Origin: Zobellia alginiliquefaciens
GTDB taxonomy: Bacteria; Bacteroidota; Bacteroidia; Flavobacteriales; Flavobacteriaceae
DNA length: 64,000 nt
Reading direction: 5' to 3'
Assembly: GCF_029323795.1 (NCBI RefSeq)
Contig: NZ_CP119758.1
Span: forward strand, 4,278,001-4,342,000
A program made the translations under genes and the position numbers. Below are positions 21,958 through 30,658 of the stretch, piece after piece. A model generated the notes under the pieces. That model did not search any database, had not been told where the DNA came from, and worked only from the letters and a program-made list of their open reading frames with translations. Position 1 is the first letter of the stretch. The number at the start of each line of letters is the position of its first letter.

Positions 21958-22341
21958 ATGGACGATAAAATAAAATTTGAACTAGAATTTGTAATACAAT
22001 CTTCACCGCAATTACTATATACATATATATCAACCCCGTCAGGACTTTCCGAATGGTTTGCTGATAATGTGAACTCTAGAGGTGAAATGTTCAGTTTTAT
22101 ATGGGACGGTTCGGAAGAGGAAGCAAAGTTATTGAAGCGTAAAAGTGATGAGTTTGTAAAGTTCGCATGGGTAGATAATGAAGACGATTCGTTTTTTGAA
22201 TTGAAAATCATTGTTGATGAAATTACCAAGGACGTTTCTCTATTTATAACAGATTTTGCAGAAGAAGACGAAGTTGACGAAGCTAAAATGCTATGGACAA
22301 ATCAAGTAACGGATTTGAAGCAGGTTTTAGGTTCCAAGTAG
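21958..22341 (+). CDS. START-like domain protein
   Basis: 127 aa. An SRPBCC/START-type fold is suggested by FELEFVIQSSPQLLYTYISTPSGLSEWFADNVNSRGEMFSFIWDG, which matches AHSA1-like domains (helix-grip with 'SxxxLxxWF'), followed by strands VKFAWVDNEDDSFFELKIIVDE. Presumably binds a small hydrophobic ligand or assists a partner protein; ligand unknown. Directly upstream of the class IV aminotransferase, 56 bp apart, same strand. Confidence 0.85.
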   Translation: MDDKIKFELEFVIQSSPQLLYTYISTPSGLSEWFADNVNSRGEMFSFIWDGSEEEAKLLKRKSDEFVKFAWVDNEDDSFFELKIIVDEITKDVSLFITDFAEEDEVDEAKMLWTNQVTDLKQVLGSK

Positions 22342-22397
22342 CCGTATTCTTCTAATATCACCTTATATTTGGTCCCGATAATTATCGGGACTTTTTT

Positions 22398-23243
22398 ATG
22401 ATTAATTACAACGGAAATCTTCTAGAAGAAAACACTCAGTTCTTAGACCACCAAAACAGGGGCTTGCGGTATGGTGATGCCCTTTTTGAAACTATGAGAA
22501 TGGTTAACGGAAAATTATTTTTCTGGGAAGACCATTATCTTAGACTCATGGCATCTATGCGCGTGCTGCGTATGGAAATTCCTATGGATTTTACCATGGA
22601 ATTTTTGGAGTCTAAAATTAGTGAAACCGTTGAAGCAAATGGTCTGGCCAATTCCCAAGCCCGTATAAGGTTTTCAGTTTTTAGGGAAAAAGGAGGTTTT
22701 TATTTACCTACTACGAACGATATTAGTTATTGCATTGAAGCCCTGCCGCTTCAAAGTCCTTTTTATGTAGTAAATGATGCGCCCTACGAAGTAGAGCTTT
22801 TTAAAGATTTCTACGTTAATGCAGATATGTTATCCACCTTAAAGACCAATAATAAAATTATAAATGTTGTTGGAAGCATTTACGCTAAAGAAAACGATTA
22901 TCAGAACTGCCTCCTTCTAAATAGTTCAAAACAAGTAGTGGAGGCTTTAAACGGTAATATTTTTATTGTAAAGAATGGAAGCATAAAAACGCCACCTATA
23001 AAAGAGGGTTGTTTGAACGGAATTGTTCGTAAAAAGCTGATAGAGATTCTAAGTAAAATTGATGAGTATCAGTTTGAGGAGGCGTCAATATCTCCTTTTG
23101 AATTGCAAAAAGCAGATGAGATATTCATTACAAACAGTATAGTGGGCATTCAGCCTATTTCTAAGTATAGAAAAAAAGAATTTGCCAATACCGTAGCAAA
23201 AGGACTTTTAGGGAAGTTAAATGCCGCAGCAAGACTTTCTTAA
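22398..23243 (+). CDS. Class IV aminotransferase (ADC lyase or BCAT-like)
   Basis: 281 aa PLP enzyme of fold type IV. Characteristic segments: FLDHQNRGLRYGDALFETMRMVNGKLFFWEDHYLRL at the N-terminus, Lys in TLKTNNKIINVVGSIYAKEN, EALNGNIFIVKNGSIKTPPIKEGCLNGIVR (glutamate and substrate loop) and a C-terminal ADEIFITNSIVGIQPIS. The family covers 4-amino-4-deoxychorismate lyase (folate synthesis) and branched-chain or D-amino-acid transaminases; the pattern ITNS fits the lyase-like group best. The exact reaction cannot be fixed from sequence alone. Confidence 0.9.
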   Translation: MINYNGNLLEENTQFLDHQNRGLRYGDALFETMRMVNGKLFFWEDHYLRLMASMRVLRMEIPMDFTMEFLESKISETVEANGLANSQARIRFSVFREKGGFYLPTTNDISYCIEALPLQSPFYVVNDAPYEVELFKDFYVNADMLSTLKTNNKIINVVGSIYAKENDYQNCLLLNSSKQVVEALNGNIFIVKNGSIKTPPIKEGCLNGIVRKKLIEILSKIDEYQFEEASISPFELQKADEIFITNSIVGIQPISKYRKKEFANTVAKGLLGKLNAAARLS

Positions 23244-23258
23244 AGGTTGATGTTATAG

Positions 23259-23819
23259 CTAGTTTAAGTTAGGGTTTTCAGGTGAATTGGACCAAAGAAG
23301 ATAATCCCCTCCTAATTCTACCATTTTTTCTTTCCAAAAAGCGTCCGATGATTTATGAATGAGTCCGCTTTCATAGTCGTTTTCTACCACCACCCAAGAT
23401 TTAGATAGTAACTCCTTATCTAATTGAAGGGAAGACCAACCGGAATACCCTAAGAAAAACCGAATATCTTCTTCCGATATCACTTTTTGATTAATAAGGT
23501 CGATGGTATTCTCAAAATCACCGCCCCAATAAATTCCATCTGAAATCTCAATACTATTGGAAATTAATTCCGGAACCTTATGTATAAAGTACAGATTATC
23601 TTGCTCCACAGGACCACCGTTGTATACTTGAAACGGTATTTCTATTTCGTTTATAAGCTCGCCAATAGTATATTCCAGCGGTTTGTTTAAAATAAAACCT
23701 ACAGAGCCTTCTTTATTATGTTCCGCTAAAAGAACGACCGAACGATTGAAAGATACGTCTCCGGTCAAAGTTGGTTCGGCAATAAGGAGTTTGCCTTTCT
23801 CTGGTTTTAAGTCTACCAT
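23259..23819 (-). CDS. YqgE/AlgH family protein
   Basis: 186 aa, DUF179. Contains GKLLIAEPTLTGDVSFNRSVVLLAEHNKEGSVGFILNKPLEYTIGEL and VYNGGPVEQDNLYFIHK, the conserved core of the family. Cytoplasmic protein of unclear biochemical role (named after an alginate regulator). Convergent with the aminotransferase gene; followed upstream by the HU gene. Confidence 0.95.
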   Translation of the reverse strand: MVDLKPEKGKLLIAEPTLTGDVSFNRSVVLLAEHNKEGSVGFILNKPLEYTIGELINEIEIPFQVYNGGPVEQDNLYFIHKVPELISNSIEISDGIYWGGDFENTIDLINQKVISEEDIRFFLGYSGWSSLQLDKELLSKSWVVVENDYESGLIHKSSDAFWKEKMVELGGDYLLWSNSPENPNLN

Positions 23820-23881
23820 AATTACATAGCTAGTTATAACTAAAAATAAGACATTTCTTATAAAAAAAGCAAATACGAATA

Positions 23882-23912
23882 AAAAAAAAGCGTCTGCATT
23901 GCAGACGCTTCT
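23882..23912 (-). terminator. Rho-independent terminator of the HU gene
   Basis: Stem AGCGTCTGCA/TGCAGACGCT with essentially no loop (23890-23911), preceded on the plus strand by a run of nine A, which becomes the U-tract on the minus-strand transcript. Confidence 0.85.
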
Positions 23913-23933
23913 CTATATTATGGCTCGTAAGAC

Positions 23934-24206
23934 TTAGTTTACTGAACTGGCCAAGTCAGATCCTGCTTTGAACTTAACAACGTTCTTAGCTGCAATTTTG
24001 ATAGTTTTACCTGTAGAAGGGTTTCTTCCTTCTCTAGCATTTCTTTTAGATACTGACCAAGATCCAAAACCAACCAAAGAAACTCTGTTACCTCCTTTAA
24101 GAGATCCTTCAACATTTCCTAAGAAAGATTCCAATGCTTTTTTTGCTGCGGCTTTTGTGATGCCGGCATCTGCTGCCATTGCATCGATCAATTCTGTTTT
24201 GTTCAT
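23934..24206 (-). CDS. hup: DNA-binding protein HU
   Basis: 90 aa, the standard HU length. MNKTELIDAMAADAGITKAAAKKALESFLGNVEGSL is the helical dimerisation body; VGFGSWSVSKRNAREGRNPSTGKTIKI is the beta-arm with the GRNPSTG tip that intercalates into DNA; KFKAGSDLASSVN closes the fold. A nucleoid-associated homodimer that bends DNA. Single gene with its own promoter (24250-24257) and terminator. Confidence 0.97.
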   Translation of the reverse strand: MNKTELIDAMAADAGITKAAAKKALESFLGNVEGSLKGGNRVSLVGFGSWSVSKRNAREGRNPSTGKTIKIAAKNVVKFKAGSDLASSVN

Positions 24207-24249
24207 AATTTAATTAATTAATTGTTGTTAAACGTATTTTACTGTTAAA

Positions 24250-24257
24250 CAAATTTA
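24250..24257 (-). promoter_or_regulatory. Probable -7 element of the HU promoter
   Basis: TAAATTTG on the minus strand matches the Bacteroidetes consensus TAnnTTTG, 44 bp before the HU start; a TTG lies about 17 bp further upstream. Confidence 0.55.
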
Positions 24258-24380
24258 TACGGATTTGCGCCCAACGCAAGTAAAATGGGGGGAAATCACT
24301 GTTTTTGTTAATAACTATAGGTCTTTGTTGATAAAGTAGGGGTTTTTTTACGCTTCTCGCAGCCCAATGATACTAGGCGT

Positions 24381-25328
24381 TTACACCATTTGGGCATTTT
24401 TTTGCAAGTTTAGGCCATTTAGAACATCTTGTATCTTCATTCTTCTCTTACCCGGCAATTGTATTTCCAGTAGGTGTATATAGCCGCCATTAACCGCAAC
24501 TTTCAGTTCCTTTTTACTTACTTCTATATCTCCCACTTGTAATTCATGGTCAGTATTTTCTTTCGAGGTTTCAAAAATCTTTATGAAGAGTTTTTCATCT
24601 CCATTTACCAAAGTTGTCCAAGCGCCAGGATAGGGGCTTAATCCTCTTATGTGATTGTAAATGTCATTTATTGACGCGTTCCAATTAATTTTACAAGTAT
24701 CCTTATGTATTTTAAAGGCTTCTTTTAATTCTTTTGAAGTGGGTTGCGCTACTGTGGTCACTGGTCCTTTGCCAATGGCTTCAGCAGTTTTAAGCACAAG
24801 ATCAGCGCCCATAACCATTAAATTATCATGTAATTCTCCAGCGGACATATCTTCATTGATACTCGTACGATCCTGCAGGATGATTTCTCCGGTATCTATT
24901 TTATCATCTATAAAGAAAGTGGTAACCCCGGTTTCTTTTTCTCCGTTGATGATGGCCCAGTTTATTGGCGCGGCCCCCCTGTAATCTGGTAGTAGTGAAG
25001 CATGAAGGTTGAATGTACCATATTCTGGCATGGCCCACACCGCTTTTGGTAACATGCGAAAAGCTACGACAACCTGAAGGTTTGCGTTTAAAGACTTTAG
25101 TTTGGCTAAAAAATCTTCATTTTTAAGATTGGTAGGTTGTAGGATTTTTAATCCCTTTTCAAGCGCGTATTTCTTTACATGAGATTGTTGTAGGCTTCTG
25201 CCTCTTCCGGCCGGTCTGTCCGGAGCGGTAATTACACCAACTACATTATAATTATTTTCAACAAGCTTTGCTAGTATGGTAGTGGCAAACTCTGGCGTTC
25301 CCATAAAAACGATGCGTAAATCTTTCAT
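24381..25328 (-). CDS. fmt: Methionyl-tRNA formyltransferase
   Basis: 315 aa. N-terminal Rossmann formyltransferase domain: LRIVFMGTPEFATTIL, ITAPDRPAGRGR, catalytic segment NLHASLLPDYRGAAPINWAIINGEKETGVTTFFIDDKIDTGEII with the SLLPxYRG signature. C-terminal OB-like domain from about residue 205 (INDIYNHIRGLSPYPGAWT). Formylates Met-tRNAi using 10-formyl-THF. Directly downstream of recQ, same strand, 31-bp gap. Confidence 0.97.
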   Translation of the reverse strand: MKDLRIVFMGTPEFATTILAKLVENNYNVVGVITAPDRPAGRGRSLQQSHVKKYALEKGLKILQPTNLKNEDFLAKLKSLNANLQVVVAFRMLPKAVWAMPEYGTFNLHASLLPDYRGAAPINWAIINGEKETGVTTFFIDDKIDTGEIILQDRTSINEDMSAGELHDNLMVMGADLVLKTAEAIGKGPVTTVAQPTSKELKEAFKIHKDTCKINWNASINDIYNHIRGLSPYPGAWTTLVNGDEKLFIKIFETSKENTDHELQVGDIEVSKKELKVAVNGGYIHLLEIQLPGKRRMKIQDVLNGLNLQKNAQMV

Positions 25329-25359
25329 TGTATTCCTTTAGTTTACACCTATATAAGGT

Positions 25360-27258
25360 TTATTTTATTCTGTATTGATTTCTTGTGTTTATCTCAATAT
25401 CACCGTCCTCCAGCATCAATTGTAAAGCTCTTAAAATTATTTTTTCTTTATAGTCCATGACCGCTGCAAGTGCACGTGATGTTTGTGGGGATACTGCTAA
25501 TAAGGTTTTGATTTCCTCTGAAACCTGATTGTAAGTTGGTTCCGCTACATTTCTTTTCCTTAGGCAAACATCACAGATGCCACAGTCTTCCGTATCGTTT
25601 TCTCCAAAATATTCTAAAATCTGCCTACTTCTACATTTTTTATCATTCTTAATGTAACCTATCATTTGGAAAATCTTATCCGTTTTTACTCGGTTTTGTT
25701 CTTGTACTTCTTTTGCAAATACATTTATGGTAAGGTCGTCTTCGCGAGGAACAAGAAAGATAATCTCTAAATCACTCTGTTGTGCTTCATAGGTAATGAT
25801 TCCGTCTTTTTTTAGTTGGTCCAAAACTTTAAGGACATGTTGTTCTGAACTATTCGTTTTTTTCGCAATGAGTCCAGGGTTTATTTTGGTTTCAAAGTCG
25901 AAAATACCTCCGTAGGTTCTTAAAATGGTCTGGATGATGTTTGCAGCAGTTTTATGTAAATCCAGATAATCGAAAATGGCATCTTTTTCTGAAATAAACT
26001 GTACTATCGTCCTTTTTGAAAATGATTCCGATAATGAAATTACAGAGTTACGGTCTAAAACTTTTAATCCGTTATAAGCTAAAAACGAATTGAGCCCATA
26101 GGTTCCTACAAACTCGTTAAAGTTGAATTGCAGTATTTCATTGCTGCCTTCGCCATACCCTATTTGGAAGTAGTTATTAAGTTTATTGTATATTTTTTTT
26201 AAAAATGCCGTATCTGGTAAAACGCTTAAAAACTGATTCTTGAGTTGCTCTTCGTCATTTGAATTCGTAATTAGAACAGCTTCTGCAGGAGAACCATCGC
26301 GACCTGCTCTTCCCGCTTCTTGATAATAATTCTCTAAACAGTCCGGTATTTGGTAATGTACAACTAATGAAACATCTGGTTTGTCCACTCCCATGCCAAA
26401 AGCATTTGTAGCCACCATAATCTGAACTTTGTTCGTCAGCCATTGATCCAGTTTTTTCTCCTTCTCCTTTTTGGTAATTCCACCATGAAAAAAAGTAGCG
26501 CTACATCCTTTGGAATTTAAAAATTGAGAGAGTTCTACCGTACTTCTTCGTGTACCTACGTAAACAATTCCACTTTTCTGTATTTGCGAACATAACTGCC
26601 CTAGACGATACAACTTATCTTGTTCCCATAGAATTTTAAAGGAAATGTTCTTTCTCGCAAAAGAGTCTTTTACAATTGTAGGAGCTGTTAAATGTAACGT
26701 TTCCACAATGTCATTGGCAACTTTGTCCGTAGCCGTGGCGGTAAGTGCCACCACGGGTGTTTGGGGCAGCAATTTGCGTAGTTGGGCACATTCTAGATAG
26801 GCCGGTCTAAAATCATGGCCCCATTGAGAAATACAATGCGCTTCATCTATAGCCACAAGATTCACGTTCATTTGTTGAATCTTTTCCTGTACCAAATCTT
26901 GTTGTAGACGTTCTGGAGATAGGTATACAAATTTATATCCTCCGTATAAACAATTATCCAGTAAGTCCAAAAGCTCGGTAAAGGGGATACCTCCGGTAAG
27001 GGCAATAGCCTTAATTCCTTTTCTTTTAAGACTTTCTACCTGATCTTGTATAAGGGCGATGAGAGGAGAAACTACTATACAGAGCCCTTCTTGCGCCATG
27101 GCGGGAACTTGAAAACAAACGGATTTGCCCCCACCGGTGGGTAACAAGGCTAGCACATCTTGTTTGTTTAAAACAGCATCTATAATCTTTTTTTGGGAGC
27201 CTTTAAAACTCGTAAAGCCCCAATATTGCCGTAAAATGGATATCGGGTCTTTATGCAT
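25360..27258 (-). CDS. recQ: ATP-dependent DNA helicase RecQ
   Basis: 632 aa superfamily 2 helicase. Walker A in LLPTGGGKSVCFQVPA (about residue 40), DEAH box in VAIDEAHCISQWGHDFRPAY, motif VI in QEAGRAGRDGSPAEA. The zinc-binding Cys set is split CRSRQILEYFGENDTEDCGICDVC in the RQC region. The C-terminus ends soon after the winged-helix, without a separate HRDC domain, as in the shorter RecQ type. Unwinds DNA 3'-5' in repair and recombination. Its ATG overlaps the stop of the P-loop gene. Confidence 0.95.
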   Translation of the reverse strand: MHKDPISILRQYWGFTSFKGSQKKIIDAVLNKQDVLALLPTGGGKSVCFQVPAMAQEGLCIVVSPLIALIQDQVESLKRKGIKAIALTGGIPFTELLDLLDNCLYGGYKFVYLSPERLQQDLVQEKIQQMNVNLVAIDEAHCISQWGHDFRPAYLECAQLRKLLPQTPVVALTATATDKVANDIVETLHLTAPTIVKDSFARKNISFKILWEQDKLYRLGQLCSQIQKSGIVYVGTRRSTVELSQFLNSKGCSATFFHGGITKKEKEKKLDQWLTNKVQIMVATNAFGMGVDKPDVSLVVHYQIPDCLENYYQEAGRAGRDGSPAEAVLITNSNDEEQLKNQFLSVLPDTAFLKKIYNKLNNYFQIGYGEGSNEILQFNFNEFVGTYGLNSFLAYNGLKVLDRNSVISLSESFSKRTIVQFISEKDAIFDYLDLHKTAANIIQTILRTYGGIFDFETKINPGLIAKKTNSSEQHVLKVLDQLKKDGIITYEAQQSDLEIIFLVPREDDLTINVFAKEVQEQNRVKTDKIFQMIGYIKNDKKCRSRQILEYFGENDTEDCGICDVCLRKRNVAEPTYNQVSEEIKTLLAVSPQTSRALAAVMDYKEKIILRALQLMLEDGDIEINTRNQYRIK

Positions 27259-27821
27259 TATTTTAGGTTTAACTGTTTTAGAATAAAATCGGTACGTTCT
27301 TCAATTGTTCCCGTAGGTACTATTGTAATTGTATAACCTACTTGCTCATAGGTGGTTTTAAGGTGTTGGTAAATCCGTTCTGCTTCCTCAAAAGATTCAA
27401 AACGTTCATTATCTACTACATGGATTTCTTTCCATGGCGGCATCAATAGAATTTGCTCGTATCTATAAGTGTAACATGGCTTTTCAAACGCCTCGGAGTA
27501 GGTTTGCCCAAAACAGTTCATATACGCATGTACATCTGGAATTCCCCGGTCAAAAAACACAATTTCTTCAGTAGTGCTGTCCGCGTCCGTATATTGTTTA
27601 ATTCTGCCGTCTAAAAGGTTTTGATTGAACTTTTTAGGGTCTTTTACGGAAACTATAGGGTTAACTGCAAAATCTGGAGCGTCATTCTCATTCTTTTCGG
27701 ACGAAGTCATACTTCGGATGAGCTCGTGTACGCAGTGATACCCTTTTCTCTCAAGATTTTCAATAACCGATGTTTTGCCCGTACTAGGGCCACCTGTAAT
27801 AACTACTTTTTTAAGATCCAA
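27258..27821 (-). CDS. P-loop ATPase, AAA_28 family
   Basis: 187 aa. N-terminal VVITGGPSTGKTSVIENLERKGYHCVHELIRS is a Walker A motif with the GGPSTGKTS form found in NadR-like kinase domains; FDRGIPDVHAYMNCFG holds the DRG motif, and the C-terminal segment is TYEQVGYTITIVPTGTIEERTDFIL. Fold resembles nucleoside or nicotinamide riboside kinases; substrate unknown. It ends exactly where recQ starts (1-bp overlap), so they form an operon with fmt. Confidence 0.85.
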   Translation of the reverse strand: MDLKKVVITGGPSTGKTSVIENLERKGYHCVHELIRSMTSSEKNENDAPDFAVNPIVSVKDPKKFNQNLLDGRIKQYTDADSTTEEIVFFDRGIPDVHAYMNCFGQTYSEAFEKPCYTYRYEQILLMPPWKEIHVVDNERFESFEEAERIYQHLKTTYEQVGYTITIVPTGTIEERTDFILKQLNLK

Positions 27822-27886
27822 TACATAATTGTTAGTCTAGCAAAAGTAATCAATCCCTAATGATTTTAAAATTGACGGTTAACCGT

Positions 27887-27894
27887 TATCTTTG
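27887..27894 (+). promoter_or_regulatory. -7 promoter element TATCTTTG
   Basis: Matches TAnnTTTG, 16 bp before the chosen ATG (27910) of the DUF493 gene. It makes upstream alternative starts at 27892 and 27901 unlikely, since they would lie at or before the expected transcription start. Confidence 0.6.
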
Positions 27895-27909
27895 TGGAAA
27901 ATGAATATT

Positions 27910-28197
27910 ATGGACAAAGAGAATCCTGAAGCGTTTTATAAGCGTCTACATGAGCAATTGGAAGAGAGCGCCAAATGGCCTTCTAATTACCTATATAAAT
28001 TTATAGTAGAAAGTAAACCTGAAAAAGTAAGTCAAATTCATAAAATATTTGATAACACGGGTGCCGTAATAGATTTGAAGGAGTCTAAAAACGGAAAATA
28101 TACGAGCGTTTCCATTACGGTGAACATGAAAAATCCCGATGCTGTAATAGAGAAATATAAAGAAGTTGGCCAAGTTGAAGGGGTAATCTCCCTTTAA
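27910..28197 (+). CDS. DUF493 family protein
   Basis: 95 aa ferredoxin-like fold protein: ALEQL-type start ...FYKRLHEQLEESAKWPSNYLYKFIVESKPEKVSQIHKIFDNTGAVIDLKESKNGKYTSVSITVNMKNPDAVIEKYKEVGQVEGV, matching the DUF493 (YbeD) family, with its typical 'YxFKFI' and C-terminal GVxxL. Small ACT-like regulatory protein of unknown role. ATG 27910 is preferred because a promoter element ends just upstream. Confidence 0.9.
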   Translation: MDKENPEAFYKRLHEQLEESAKWPSNYLYKFIVESKPEKVSQIHKIFDNTGAVIDLKESKNGKYTSVSITVNMKNPDAVIEKYKEVGQVEGVISL

Positions 28198-28278
28198 ATA
28201 GCATTTAAGCCATAATTTTCTTAATTTGCAGACGTTATAAGAACACTTCCTTATTTTTTTTAAGCAAAATTTTTCAAT

Positions 28279-28935
28279 TTGAATTTAGTAGAAAACCTAG
28301 AATATAACACGGAAAGGTCAAAATTGATCATTCCCGAGTATGGGCGTCATTTTCAGAAAATGGTAGATCATGCCATTTCCATAGAGGACGATGAAGAGCG
28401 AAACAAAGTAGCCCAAGCTATTATTAGTGTTATGGGTAATATTCAGCCGCATTTAAGAGATGTGCCCGATTTTCAACATAAACTTTGGGATCAGTTATTT
28501 ATCATGTCCGATTTTAAATTAGATGTGAAATCACCTTTTCCTATCACTAGTAAAGAGGTTTTGAGACAGCGTCCAGAGCCGTTAGAATACCCTCAGAATT
28601 TTCCAAAATACCGTTTTTATGGAAATAACATCAAACGAATGATAGATGTTGCCGTTAAATGGGAAAAGGGAGATATGCGTGATGGCCTGGAATATGCCAT
28701 TGCCAACCACATGAAAAAATGTTACCTGAATTGGAACAAAGATACTGTGGATGACTCAGCTATTTTCAAACACCTACTTGAACTTAGTGACGGTCAAATA
28801 GATTTAAAAGGAGAAAGCCTTACCGATAGCGGTCAATTTTTGAAAAACCGGGTGGCAAAAACTCCAAGAAATAATAATTCAGGAAAGAAAAATAACCAAC
28901 GTAACAATAACAATCGCGGTAAAAAGCGATACTAA
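28279..28935 (+). CDS. DUF4290 domain protein
   Basis: 218 aa from TTG 28279 (MNLVENLEYNTERSKLIIPEYGRH), which matches the usual family start; no in-frame ATG is close. Bacteroidetes-specific family, mainly helical (MVDHAISIEDDEERNKVAQAIISVMG; HKLWDQLFIMSDFKLD). The C-terminal 25 residues are Asn/Lys/Arg-rich and disordered (NNNSGKKNNQRNNNNRGKKRY), suggesting nucleic-acid contact. Located 16 bp before murA, an arrangement I recall in other flavobacteria. Function unknown. Confidence 0.9.
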   Translation: MNLVENLEYNTERSKLIIPEYGRHFQKMVDHAISIEDDEERNKVAQAIISVMGNIQPHLRDVPDFQHKLWDQLFIMSDFKLDVKSPFPITSKEVLRQRPEPLEYPQNFPKYRFYGNNIKRMIDVAVKWEKGDMRDGLEYAIANHMKKCYLNWNKDTVDDSAIFKHLLELSDGQIDLKGESLTDSGQFLKNRVAKTPRNNNSGKKNNQRNNNNRGKKRY

Positions 28936-28951
28936 TACTCCTCAATCTTAC

Positions 28952-30259
28952 ATGGGTACCTTTAAAATTGAAGGCGGTCACCAACTTACTGGTGAAATAA
29001 CGCCACAAGGGGCAAAAAACGAAGCCCTACAAATTCTTTGTGCCGTATTACTTACGAATGAAACGGTTACCATTAAAAACATTCCTAACATCGTAGATGT
29101 CAATAAGCTTATTGCTCTGCTTGAAGATTTGGGCGTAAAGATCCAAAAGAAAGCAAAAGGATCGTACAGCTTTAAGGCAGATGATATTAATTTAGATTAT
29201 CTACAGTCGGACCAATTTAAAGAAGATGGCCGTGGTCTTAGAGGGTCTATTATGCTGGTAGGTCCGCTTTTGGCGCGTTTTGGAAAAGGATATATTCCTA
29301 AACCGGGCGGTGATAAAATAGGACGTAGACGTTTGGATACCCACTTTGAAGGGTTTATAAAGTTAGGGGCCAAGTTCAGGTACAACAAAGAAGAATACTT
29401 CTATGGTGTTGAGGCTAAAAAATTAAAGGGTACCTACATGTTACTGGATGAAGCTTCCGTAACGGGTACAGCTAATATTCTTATGGCAGCTGTTCTGGCA
29501 GAAGGTAAAACAACGATTTACAATGCTGCTTGCGAGCCCTATTTGCAACAGCTGTGTAAAATGTTGAACCGTATGGGTGCTAAGATTTCCGGAGTTGGTT
29601 CTAATTTATTGGAAATTGAAGGTGTTGAGTCCTTAGGGGGAACAGAACACACCATGCTTCCGGATATGATTGAAATTGGTAGTTGGATCGGTCTGGCCGC
29701 TATGACCAAAAGTGAACTTACCATTAAAAATGTAAGTTGGGACGATTTGGGTCAGATACCAACGGTATTTAGAAAGTTGGGAATTACGGTAGAAAGAAAA
29801 GGCGATGATATTTTCATTCCCAAGCATACAAATGGATATGAGATACAGAACTTTATAGATGGTTCTATTCTTACTATTGCAGATGCACCATGGCCCGGAC
29901 TTACGCCAGATTTATTAAGTATAATTCTTGTTGTAGCAACACAGGCAAAAGGAGAGGTGCTTATTCATCAAAAGATGTTTGAGAGCCGTTTGTTCTTTGT
30001 AGATAAACTTATTGATATGGGTGCAAAGATTATTCTATGTGATCCGCACCGCGCTACCGTAATCGGTCATGATTTTAAATCTACTTTAAAAGCTACTACT
30101 ATGGTGTCTCCGGATATTAGAGCGGGAGTTTCTTTGTTAATAGCGGCATTATCTGCAAAAGGTACTTCTACTATTCACAATATTGAGCAGATAGATCGTG
30201 GGTATGAAGATATTGATACCCGTTTGCGTGCTATTGGTGCTAAAATCACTAGAGTATAA
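28952..30259 (+). CDS. murA: UDP-N-acetylglucosamine 1-carboxyvinyltransferase (MurA)
   Basis: 435 aa EPSP-synthase fold, first committed step of peptidoglycan synthesis. GAKNEALQILCAVLLT near residue 21 carries the UDP-GlcNAc-binding Lys-Asn; RGSIMLVGPLLARFGKGYIPKPGGDKIGRRRLDTH includes the active-site loop, where residue 121 is Asp in place of the usual Cys (E. coli Cys115). C-terminal DIRAGVSLLIAALSAKGTSTIHNIEQIDRGYE is the family signature. The Asp form is known to be active and insensitive to fosfomycin in other bacteria. Confidence 0.97.
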   Translation: MGTFKIEGGHQLTGEITPQGAKNEALQILCAVLLTNETVTIKNIPNIVDVNKLIALLEDLGVKIQKKAKGSYSFKADDINLDYLQSDQFKEDGRGLRGSIMLVGPLLARFGKGYIPKPGGDKIGRRRLDTHFEGFIKLGAKFRYNKEEYFYGVEAKKLKGTYMLLDEASVTGTANILMAAVLAEGKTTIYNAACEPYLQQLCKMLNRMGAKISGVGSNLLEIEGVESLGGTEHTMLPDMIEIGSWIGLAAMTKSELTIKNVSWDDLGQIPTVFRKLGITVERKGDDIFIPKHTNGYEIQNFIDGSILTIADAPWPGLTPDLLSIILVVATQAKGEVLIHQKMFESRLFFVDKLIDMGAKIILCDPHRATVIGHDFKSTLKATTMVSPDIRAGVSLLIAALSAKGTSTIHNIEQIDRGYEDIDTRLRAIGAKITRV

Positions 30260-30287
30260 GTTTTATAAACACTAGCTTGTTAACTCC

Positions 30288-30608
30288 ATGTCAAAAAGAG
30301 ATTTTACCCAGATACCACTTGTAAACAAGAAAGGTGAAAAAGGTAGGTTTGAGATTGATGTTGACGGACAAATAGCGTTTATGGAATATATGATTTCTAA
30401 GCAGAATATCATCTATTTGACCCATACGGAAGTTCCTAAGTCATTAGGAGGCCAAGGAGTGGGAAGTGCTTTGGTTTCCAAAGTGTTTGAGTTTATTAAG
30501 CAAGCTGATATGAAAATGGCGCCTTTGTGCCCGTTCGTGGCAGCTTATATTAAACGCCATCCAGAAGAAGGAAAAGCTATATTGGCTCCTGGGTATTCCA
30601 TAAAGTAG
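30288..30608 (+). CDS. YidJ-like small GNAT acetyltransferase
   Basis: 106 aa, COG2388 type: EKGRFEIDVDGQIAFMEYMI followed by YLTHTEVPKSLGGQGVGSALVSKVFEFIKQADMKMAPLCPFVAAYIKRHPE. The acetyl-CoA loop is LGGQGVGSAL, and the C-terminal PFVAAYIKRHPE is characteristic. Substrate unknown. Follows murA by 28 bp, with a terminator downstream. Confidence 0.9.
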   Translation: MSKRDFTQIPLVNKKGEKGRFEIDVDGQIAFMEYMISKQNIIYLTHTEVPKSLGGQGVGSALVSKVFEFIKQADMKMAPLCPFVAAYIKRHPEEGKAILAPGYSIK

Positions 30609-30628
30609 ATTGAATATAATATAATAAA

Positions 30629-30655
30629 AAAGAGGCCTCATCGGCCTCTTTTTAT
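30629..30655. terminator. Bidirectional terminator
   Basis: Stem AGAGGCC/GGCCTCT with loop TCATC (30631-30649), flanked by A-run on the left and T-run on the right, so it can end both the murA operon and the converging VOC gene. Confidence 0.85.
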
Positions 30656-30658
30656 GTT

